Source of the DNA: Fidelibacterota bacterium | GTDB taxonomy: Bacteria > Fidelibacterota > Marinisomatia > Marinisomatales > TCS55 | Length of the DNA stretch: 9,802 nt | Direction: 5' to 3' | Assembly: GCA_002704905.1 (NCBI GenBank) | Contig: PAIR01000041.1 | Coordinates: 6,684-16,485, forward strand | In this document: positions 1 to 6,125 of the stretch, piece after piece | Layout: the number at the start of each line of letters is the position of its first letter | Position numbering within the stretch: position 1 is the stretch's first letter | The notes under the pieces: generated by a model | Seen by the model: the letters and a program-made list of their open reading frames with translations, nothing else | Told to the model about the DNA's origin: nothing | Database searches by the model: none | Made by a program: the position numbers and the translations under genes

Positions 1-1998
1 ATTAGTTACCGAAAAATTGAAAATATTCCAAATAAATGGGGAACAGCTGTCAATGTGCAGGCCATGGTTTTTGGTAATACGGGGGATAATTCAGCTACGG
101 GAGTTGCTTTTACTAGAAATCCAGCTACAGGTGAAAATAATTTCTATGGAGAGTGGCTTCAAAATGCACAGGGAGAAGATGTGGTTGCAGGCACACGTAC
201 GCCCCATCCTTTAAATGAAGCAACAAAAACAGATGAGTCGGCCCACCTAGACTCACTGGAATCTTTCATGTCCAAGGTGTATCATCAATTAGATGAAATC
301 CGTATTAAACTTGAGCGACATTATAAAGATATGCAGGATATCGAATTTACAATTGAAGATGGTCAATTATGGATGCTTCAGACTAGAACAGGGAAGCGAA
401 CTGGCGGCGCAGCGATTCAAATGGCAGTTGATATGGTGAAAGAAGGTATGATTGATAAAAAAACCGCGCTTATGCGTGTGACACCCGATCAAATTGACGA
501 ACTATTACACCCTAGACTAGATATAGAAGAAGAAAAACAAGCAAGAATAGTGGCACGTGGATTGCCAGCTGGTCCAGGTGGTGGGGTAGGACAGGTAGTG
601 TTTACAGCAGATGATGCTGAAAGTTGGGTAAAATCTGGGAAAAAAGTCATACTGGTTCGAGAAGAAACATCTCCAGAAGACGTACACGGCATGCATGTAG
701 CAGAGGCAATTTTAACAGCCAAAGGGGGGATGACATCTCACGCAGCTCTGGTCGCGCGCGGATGGGGAAAATGTTGTGTGGTTGGCTGTGCATCTTTAAA
801 TATTGATTTTGATAAAAAAGAAATGATAATTGACAATATAATAGTTAAAGAGGGGGATTGGATTTCCATGAATGGCACTAAGGGGACGATTTACCTTGAT
901 CAGGCATCTTTAGAGGCAGCTGACCCCGAAGCCAATAATTCATATAGAGAATTAATGTCATGGGCAGATGAATTTAGAACCTTAAAAGTTCGAACCAATG
1001 CAGATAGTCCTGCAGACGCAGAACAAGCAATAACTTTTGGCGCAGAAGGCATTGGATTATGCAGAACAGAGCACATGTTCTTCGACCCAAAACGAATTAT
1101 TGAAATGCGAAAAATGATCTTAGCGAAAAATGAATTAGACCGTCGGAAAGCAGTAATGAAATTACTTCCCTTTCAAAAAGAAGATTTTAAAGGGATATTA
1201 AAAACGATGGCGGGCAGGCCTGTGACAATTCGATTATTAGATCCGCCATTACACGAATTTTTAACCTTGGACGATGACCAGGTTCAAACATTAGCGAAGG
1301 AGCTAAACGTATCACCTCAAAAAATTAATAATAGAATCAATAGTTTGCATGAGTTTAACCCCATGCTCGGTCATCGCGGTTGCCGGCTTGGTGTTGCCTA
1401 CCCAGAAATTACAGAAATGCAGGCTAGAGCGATTTTTGAAGCAACAGCAGAATTGACACAAAATGGGATTAAAGCTATGCCTGAGGTTATGATTCCTTTA
1501 GTGGGAACTCATTCTGAATATGAACACCAAGAAAAAATAGTTAGATCAGCTGCGGAAAGAGTAGTCCAAGAAACGGGAGTAGCTTTTGGATATCTTATTG
1601 GAACCATGATTGAATTACCACGCGCATGTCTAACTGCAAATAAAATTGCAGAAAAAGCAGAATTTTTTAGTTTTGGCACAAATGATCTTACTCAAACGAC
1701 ATACGGGTTTAGCCGCGATGATATAGGTGGGTTTTTACCTAATTACCTTGAAAATAATATACTTAGCCACGATCCGTTTCAAAGTCTTGATCAGGAAGGT
1801 GTTGGCCAACTTATTACTATGGCAGTTGAAAAAGGGAAGCAAGTGCGGAAAAAATTAAAAATTGGTATTTGTGGTGAGCACGGAGGTGACCCATCAAGTG
1901 TCGAGTTCTGCTATAAAAACGGATTAGACTATGTAAGCTGTTCTCCTTTTCGAGTCCCTATTGCCCGGCTTGCAGCTGCACAATCTGCACTAAAATAA
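1..1998 (+). CDS. ppdK: Pyruvate, phosphate dikinase, C-terminal part (5' end outside window)
   Basis: Cytoplasmic enzyme that interconverts pyruvate + ATP + Pi and phosphoenolpyruvate + AMP + PPi. The frame is open from base 1, so the start lies outside; 665 residues are visible. The end of the nucleotide-binding domain (AVNVQAMVFGN, GVAFTRNPATGE) comes first. The phosphohistidine swivel domain follows, with the catalytic His at visible residue 247 in GGMTSHAALVARG, preceded by the Thr-Ser pair that is a regulatory phosphorylation site in this family. The PEP/pyruvate TIM barrel comes last, with CRTEHMFF, RLLDPPLHEFL, HEFNPMLGHRGCRLG, SFGTNDLTQTTYGFSRDD and the catalytic Cys at visible residue 624 in GICGEHGGDP. 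Comparison with the Clostridium symbiosum enzyme (His455, Cys831) suggests about 208 N-terminal residues are missing and a full length near 873, normal for the family. All catalytic motifs seem intact. It is convergent with the motor operon and probably unrelated to it. Confidence 0.98.
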   Translation: MSYRKIENIPNKWGTAVNVQAMVFGNTGDNSATGVAFTRNPATGENNFYGEWLQNAQGEDVVAGTRTPHPLNEATKTDESAHLDSLESFMSKVYHQLDEIRIKLERHYKDMQDIEFTIEDGQLWMLQTRTGKRTGGAAIQMAVDMVKEGMIDKKTALMRVTPDQIDELLHPRLDIEEEKQARIVARGLPAGPGGGVGQVVFTADDAESWVKSGKKVILVREETSPEDVHGMHVAEAILTAKGGMTSHAALVARGWGKCCVVGCASLNIDFDKKEMIIDNIIVKEGDWISMNGTKGTIYLDQASLEAADPEANNSYRELMSWADEFRTLKVRTNADSPADAEQAITFGAEGIGLCRTEHMFFDPKRIIEMRKMILAKNELDRRKAVMKLLPFQKEDFKGILKTMAGRPVTIRLLDPPLHEFLTLDDDQVQTLAKELNVSPQKINNRINSLHEFNPMLGHRGCRLGVAYPEITEMQARAIFEATAELTQNGIKAMPEVMIPLVGTHSEYEHQEKIVRSAAERVVQETGVAFGYLIGTMIELPRACLTANKIAEKAEFFSFGTNDLTQTTYGFSRDDIGGFLPNYLENNILSHDPFQSLDQEGVGQLITMAVEKGKQVRKKLKIGICGEHGGDPSSVEFCYKNGLDYVSCSPFRVPIARLAAAQSALK

Positions 1999-2013
1999 AC
2001 GGACATACAGAAT

Positions 2014-2043
2014 AAAAAAACCCCACAATAAAGCAGGGTTTTT
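2014..2043. terminator. Short bidirectional Rho-independent terminator between convergent genes
   Basis: An A-rich/CCC arm (2016-2023, AAAAACCC) pairs with GGGTTTTT (2036-2043) around a 12-nt loop. On the plus strand it ends in a T run just after the ppdK stop. On the minus strand the other arm reads as GGGG followed by seven Ts, just after the fliG-like stop. The G+C part of the stem is only three pairs, so efficiency may be modest. Its position between two converging 3' ends supports the call. Confidence 0.65.
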
Positions 2044-2067
2044 CCAAGCGATTACAAAGGGAGACGG

Positions 2068-3000
2068 TTATTCTACCGTTTCACCTCCAAGCAGATCTTC
2101 TAGCTTGAATGCGCCATCACGCTCCATTTGTTTTGCAGCTGAGACTATGGATTTACGGGCAGTATCTACGTCCCGTTTTGGGACTCCGCCCTCAACAGGT
2201 TCAAACATGGCCTGTTTCTTTTTAGGCAAGACACCAATCACCTTATCTGTTGTTGATTGATCCATTCCTTTTAAGGCCATTGCGACCGCGTCCAGATCGA
2301 CCGCATTCATGAGATCACGCAGTAGGTTGTCCGGGAAAATTTCAAATATGGATTCAAATGTTATGCGATATTTTTTTACGGCTTCTGCCAACTCTGGATT
2401 ATCTTGTTCAAGATTTGACATAAACATTGCTTCATCCTCTGCATCCATTTCGCTCAGTAAGTCAGCTAAATCTTTTCCACCACCACGAGAGAAAGCCACA
2501 GTCTTAGGGAGTTGTTTAGATTTTTTCTGAAGGTTATTTGCAATTTGAACAACAGCTTCAAGCGGAACATCATCTAGATTGCCAATATTTAAGAGCACTT
2601 GACCCTTTTCTTCTTCGCTGATTCGATTCAATACTATCATACGCTTATCGCTAGACAATTGTGCGAGAGTAATAGCAATAACCCGAGGTGTTTCAGTAAT
2701 AAGAAGAGCGACTAGCTGTTCATCTGTTAAATCACTGAGAAATGCGAAAGGTTTTTTAGGTTCATCGCTTTCTTCTTCTGTTTGAAATTTTTCACTCACA
2801 AAAGCAAAATAAAACTCCTCCATGACCTGTTTTTTTACTAAAAAAGCCACACTTCCAACACCACGCATGGCTGCACGTATTTTGCGGATATCTGTTTTAT
2901 CTAAGTCTTTAACCAAGTTCAATGCCAAGCTCTCACCAAGGATAGAGAACAGAATAGCAACCTTTTGAAGGCCGGAGAGCCTATTATAATCTGAGATCAT
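2068..3000 (-). CDS. fliG: FliG-like rotor (motor switch) protein
   Basis: FliG is the cytoplasmic rotor protein that docks on the FliF ring and takes torque from MotA. All three FliG domains can be aligned by eye over 310 residues (E. coli FliG has 331). The N domain (about 7-70, LSGLQKVAILFSILGESLA) normally binds the FliF tail. The middle armadillo domain (about 88-165) has ETPR (103-106) where flagellar FliG has EHPQ, part of the FliM contact. The C-terminal torque domain (about 200-300) includes a DLDAVAMALKGM segment. In a hand alignment the torque helix keeps basic residues (KKK, 260-262) but has EPVE (267-270) where E. coli has the key Asp pair. A GAGG ribosome site sits 5 nt before the ATG, 9 nt after the FliF-like stop. 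It is the last gene of the operon. The family call is firm; a flagellar role is not supported, because no filament genes are present. Confidence 0.93.
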   Translation of the reverse strand: MISDYNRLSGLQKVAILFSILGESLALNLVKDLDKTDIRKIRAAMRGVGSVAFLVKKQVMEEFYFAFVSEKFQTEEESDEPKKPFAFLSDLTDEQLVALLITETPRVIAITLAQLSSDKRMIVLNRISEEEKGQVLLNIGNLDDVPLEAVVQIANNLQKKSKQLPKTVAFSRGGGKDLADLLSEMDAEDEAMFMSNLEQDNPELAEAVKKYRITFESIFEIFPDNLLRDLMNAVDLDAVAMALKGMDQSTTDKVIGVLPKKKQAMFEPVEGGVPKRDVDTARKSIVSAAKQMERDGAFKLEDLLGGETVE

Positions 3001-3009
3001 GCGTGCCTC

Positions 3010-4524
3010 TTATTTCTTCTTTTTCTTCTTCTTTTTCTTACCGCTATCTTCTTCTTCGGCCTCCAGAGCAGCTGGTTCAGGCTCAGGGGGGGCCTCTTCT
3101 AATATCCAATCTTTCACAATTTTAGTTGCCGCCTGAGGTTGGCCGACGCTCATTGAGACTACAGCCTGCTTCATATCGTTAACTTCACTTTGTAAAACTG
3201 CAACATCTTCAGGTGAGGGCGCTTGAGGAGATATGGCTTGTGCTGCCGGTTGAGGCTGTGCCACTACTGCTGGGGCGTCATTCCTTTGACTATTATCTTT
3301 TTTTTTAGGCCGTCGAGGCGGAGGATACATCATCCAAGGGGGCAGCATTTGCTCTTTAGGCTTGTTCATCATAATAAAAACGAGAGCCACAATAAGAGCA
3401 ATTACGAGGGCACTAAGAATTGCAACAAAGATAAGCATCCCATTGCTTCTAATCGCTCTAGGTTGACTATCTAGTTCGTATTGAACTTGATCTAACATAG
3501 CAAGCTTTTCAGATATTTGGGCATCCAAGGAAGCTTTTTCTTGGATTTTGTTTTGAACAGAAGACTGAGCCTCCATTAATTCATCCTCTGAAAGATCATC
3601 TGCACCTAAAAAAGATTTTAGGTTTTGGATTTCTTCGTCTAATGTCTGTAGACGTACAGAATCTTGCCGCAACATAGCTTCACGCTCTTGGTCGTAGGAT
3701 TGATCGCGGGAAGCGGTTTCGAACTCAGCCAGTTTAGACTGGAAATAAAGACGATCTTCCTGCCGACGTTCGGCTTCAGATTCTTTGTAGTTTTCCAATT
3801 CTTGTTTCCAATCGACTTCTCCTAAGCGCTCTCGTTGACTCTCAAGAGTTTCAAGCTTTTCAGCAATATTTTTCAGTAGCACTTGTTCTGCAGATTTTTC
3901 ATCTCGGCGCTCTTTAAAACTTGCTGTCATAATGCTTAGAACATCACCTCGAGGGCGATTGAATCGGGAGGCCACCATTACAACTTGACGAATATTTTCA
4001 ATCAATTCAGGGGCAGCGCCCTCTTGGATTATGATACTAATTTCCATATTGCGAACGCTGGCCATAGCTGGGCGTGATTCAGTTTGCGTTCTTGAAACCA
4101 CATTATCGCCTACAGGTGTGTCCATGGGTGCAGCTTCAGGGTCGGGCGCAGTATCACGGTTGTCAGATGATGTTTCAGCGGTGAAATCAAAACCTGGAAT
4201 GGGCAACCCAACGCTTCCAGTAGAGGCGTTCCCCGTTGCCGCAAGCATATCTTCAGCAGCCTTAAGCGATTCAACACCACCACCATTGGGTGAGTAGGTT
4301 GTCTGGTTTTCATAGGCGCTGCTGATTTCAAGGTCGACACTTACATCAATAACATATTTACGATTATCAATTACCTTTTCTAAAGCATCTGAAATTCGCT
4401 TTCTTAGATTATTTTCAATCATCAGTTTCTGGGCCAAATATCCATTGGACTGTCCAAGGCCCAGACTAAATATCAGACCTAACGTGAAGGCATATTTTAA
4501 TACCATATTACTCCGCTTTATCAT
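3010..4524 (-). CDS. FliF-like membrane ring protein: RBM3 domain, long coiled coil, FliG-binding tail
   Basis: Remodelled relative of the flagellar MS-ring protein FliF, 504 aa from the chosen start. In order: a signal peptide or N-terminal anchor (about 8-25); first half of an RBM3 domain (about 35-75, LRKRISDALEKVIDNRKYVI); a Pro/Ser/Gly-rich insertion (about 80-152), where FliF also carries an insertion; second half of RBM3 (about 156-204, MEISIIIQEGAAPELIENIR, then NRPRGD); a charged, probably coiled-coil stretch (about 205-355); one transmembrane helix (about 362-386); and a Pro-rich cytoplasmic tail with PQAATKIVKDWILEE (about 463-477). That last motif resembles the C-terminal FliG-binding motif of FliF. 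The protein ends in nine lysines after an acidic patch. RBM1 and RBM2 are absent. An ATG at 4542 would add six residues but has no ribosome site. A SpoIIIAG-type ring shares the RBM3 fold, but the tail and adjacent fliG favour FliF. Confidence 0.85.
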   Translation of the reverse strand: MIKRSNMVLKYAFTLGLIFSLGLGQSNGYLAQKLMIENNLRKRISDALEKVIDNRKYVIDVSVDLEISSAYENQTTYSPNGGGVESLKAAEDMLAATGNASTGSVGLPIPGFDFTAETSSDNRDTAPDPEAAPMDTPVGDNVVSRTQTESRPAMASVRNMEISIIIQEGAAPELIENIRQVVMVASRFNRPRGDVLSIMTASFKERRDEKSAEQVLLKNIAEKLETLESQRERLGEVDWKQELENYKESEAERRQEDRLYFQSKLAEFETASRDQSYDQEREAMLRQDSVRLQTLDEEIQNLKSFLGADDLSEDELMEAQSSVQNKIQEKASLDAQISEKLAMLDQVQYELDSQPRAIRSNGMLIFVAILSALVIALIVALVFIMMNKPKEQMLPPWMMYPPPRRPKKKDNSQRNDAPAVVAQPQPAAQAISPQAPSPEDVAVLQSEVNDMKQAVVSMSVGQPQAATKIVKDWILEEAPPEPEPAALEAEEEDSGKKKKKKKKK

Positions 4525-4529
4525 ATCAA

Positions 4530-4536
4530 CTCCCTT
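4530..4536 (-). promoter_or_regulatory. Ribosome binding site that fixes the FliF-like start
   Basis: AAGGGAG lies 5 nt upstream of the ATG at 4524. The longer in-frame ATG at 4542 has only A/T-rich sequence before it and would place this purine box inside the gene. The shorter start also gives a cleaner signal-peptide N-terminus (MIKRSN, then a hydrophobic core). Confidence 0.7.
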
Positions 4537-4554
4537 ATTCATATGAAAATATTA

Positions 4555-5346
4555 TTATTTATCTCCCGGTTCTTCTTCTTGAGTTCCCTTATACGGGCCA
4601 CCACCACGTGGGGCTAAAAATGTGATCTCAACACGTCGATTACGAGCTTTTTGTTGAGGATTAGAATTGTATTTTTGTATTAAATCTGTTGAAATTACTT
4701 CAGTATTTTTTTTGTCTCTTGGAACAAATTCTCCATATCCGACGGCCTCTAAACGGATGGGAGTTACATTTAAACCAATCATTAGACGTACAACAGCAGA
4801 TGCTCGAGCACTTGAGAGTTCCCAGTTGCTTGGATATTGTTTTAGCATTGCTCCTACCATCTGGTCACTATCAGTGTGTCCTTCCACTGCAATTTGAAAA
4901 TATGACTCTTGTACTGTAGGTATAATTTTTTTCAAGATATCCAAAAATTCTGGCTTTGTTTCAGCTGATCCTGATTGAAAACTTATATCACTAGAAATAC
5001 CAATGGTCACACCCTTAGGACTTGTAGTCACTTCAACAGGTTTTTCCCCTGTAGTTGGATCCGCCGCCATTTCTTCAATCATTTCTTGCGCAGCTTTCTC
5101 AATATCTCCTAGTGACATGGCTTGGTTATCAAGTTCTTCTTTTTTCCCCACAGATTTCCCCATGCCGTCAGCCATATTCTGCAGTTTCACAGGGTCAATT
5201 GTTGAAATTGCTGCTAACAAAACAAAAAAGGCAAAAAGTAAAGTCATCATGTCAGCAAAGGTACCAAACCAGCCCGGCAGGCCTTCTTCAACTAAGGACA
5301 TTCCTTTATTAATGAATTTTTTTCGCTCTTGAGGTGTTGCAGCCAT
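4555..5346 (-). CDS. motB: MotB/PomB-like stator subunit with OmpA peptidoglycan-binding domain
   Basis: Stator subunit that anchors MotA to peptidoglycan and carries the ion-binding Asp. The 263-residue protein has a short cytoplasmic N-terminus, then one transmembrane helix (about 26-47) with GTFADMMTLLFAFFVLL, where Asp32 sits at the same number as the essential E. coli MotB Asp32. A plug/linker region follows (about 50-105). The OmpA-like domain (about 108-245) has VEGHTDSD (154-161), NWELSSARASAVVRL (174-188), GYGEFVPR (203-210) and ARNRRVEITF (234-243), the expected peptidoglycan-contact motifs. The transmembrane sequence looks more like sodium-type PomB than proton-type MotB. The start is 5 nt after the MotA stop, with no strong Shine-Dalgarno, so translation is probably coupled to motA. 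TolR/ExbD are excluded by the OmpA domain. Pal and OmpA are excluded by the Asp-bearing N-terminal helix. Confidence 0.95.
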   Translation of the reverse strand: MAATPQERKKFINKGMSLVEEGLPGWFGTFADMMTLLFAFFVLLAAISTIDPVKLQNMADGMGKSVGKKEELDNQAMSLGDIEKAAQEMIEEMAADPTTGEKPVEVTTSPKGVTIGISSDISFQSGSAETKPEFLDILKKIIPTVQESYFQIAVEGHTDSDQMVGAMLKQYPSNWELSSARASAVVRLMIGLNVTPIRLEAVGYGEFVPRDKKNTEVISTDLIQKYNSNPQQKARNRRVEITFLAPRGGGPYKGTQEEEPGDK

Positions 5347-5351
5347 TTAGT

Positions 5352-6122
5352 TTAACTATCGTCTTTTTTCCATTCTTTAGGCGGAATAAATGAATTCAAT
5401 TTTTCCCGAACAATAATAGGGTGTTTTTTTTGGTGAATTAAGCGTACAGCTTCTACTTGCAAATTTTGCATAGTGCTTGAAAAAGTAATCCGTGATTTTA
5501 TTTTTTCTGACATAGGAAGAAAAAATAAGTTAGCAAAGACAGCACCGTAAAGCGTTGTAATCAAAGCAGCCGACATACCACCACCAAGAGCATCTGTGCC
5601 ACCTTCACCAAAACCTGATAACATAACCACAAGCCCAATCAGCGTTCCAACCATACCCCACGCAGGCGCCATAGTCCCCATGGATTTAAATAAACCCGCC
5701 TGTGTGTTTTCGCGCAATTCACGGTAATCAATCCGAGTATTTAAAATTTCAGTCAATTCTTCAAGAGAATATCCATCAACAACCATTTGAGCACCATCTT
5801 TAAAGAAAAAGCTTTTGATGTTTCCAATGTGATTCTCGAGATCAGCCACACCTTTACGCCCAACTTCAGACGCCTCAACAGCTTCATCAACAAGAGAACC
5901 AAGTTCATCTCCACTCCCTTTAAATACAGCTCCCATTGCAGCCCCCAATTGAAGCACATCTTTTAATGGGAAGGCAACGGCAACGGATGCAATCATACCT
6001 CCAAAAACAATACCAAAACTTGAGACTGATCCAAACATGGCAAAATCAGAAGTCATTATTAAAATACTTCCAACAATAGCCACTAACCCCAAAACAATTC
6101 CTATAATGGTTGCAATATCCAT
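5352..6122 (-). CDS. motA: MotA/PomA-like stator ion-channel subunit
   Basis: Inner-membrane stator subunit forming the ion path with MotB and pushing on FliG. The 256-residue length is usual for the PomA/short MotA type. Four transmembrane segments are visible (about 4-23, 32-52, 152-172, 183-204). A cytoplasmic loop of about 100 residues lies between the second and third. Signature sequence APAWGMVGTLIGLVVML precedes ALITTLYGAVFANLFFLP. Pro153 and Pro203 match the two conserved prolines of the family (Pro173/Pro222 in E. coli). The loop carries GRKGVADLEN (88-97), whose Arg/Lys and Glu96 correspond by eye to the FliG-contacting Arg90 and Glu98 of E. coli. A GAGGA ribosome site lies 7 nt before the ATG. 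The gene starts 3 nt after the stop of the barrel/TPR gene, so the stator is tied to an outer-membrane protein rather than to flagellar genes. Confidence 0.95.
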   Translation of the reverse strand: MDIATIIGIVLGLVAIVGSILIMTSDFAMFGSVSSFGIVFGGMIASVAVAFPLKDVLQLGAAMGAVFKGSGDELGSLVDEAVEASEVGRKGVADLENHIGNIKSFFFKDGAQMVVDGYSLEELTEILNTRIDYRELRENTQAGLFKSMGTMAPAWGMVGTLIGLVVMLSGFGEGGTDALGGGMSAALITTLYGAVFANLFFLPMSEKIKSRITFSSTMQNLQVEAVRLIHQKKHPIIVREKLNSFIPPKEWKKDDS

Positions 6123-6125
6123 ACT

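Noticed and set aside
1..1998. PPDK as part of the motor system
   Set aside because: It is convergent, separated by a terminator, and is a normal central-metabolism enzyme with all catalytic motifs present.
2068..3000. FliG-like gene as a decaying pseudogene of a lost flagellum
   Set aside because: The frame is intact over all three domains, with a good ribosome site, tight spacing and a matching FliF tail. Decay would be expected to leave stops or frameshifts.
3010..4524. SpoIIIAG/sporulation channel or type III secretion YscJ ring
   Set aside because: The RBM3-like fold is shared, but the FliG-binding tail and adjacent FliG point to FliF. No other sporulation or secretion gene is nearby.
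5003..5332. Plus-strand ORF of 109 codons
   Set aside because: It is antisense to motB, whose frame is confirmed by clear family motifs; its composition is a mirror of the motB codons.
4555..6122. Zorya-type phage defence (ZorA/ZorB are MotA/MotB-like)
   Set aside because: MotA here has normal length without the long cytoplasmic tail of ZorA, and no ZorC, ZorD or ZorE nuclease/helicase gene is present. FliG and a FliF-like ring follow instead.
4555..6122. TolQR or ExbBD pair
   Set aside because: MotB has a complete OmpA peptidoglycan-binding domain, and MotA has four membrane helices with the two MotA prolines. TolR/ExbD lack the OmpA domain, and TolQ/ExbB have three helices.
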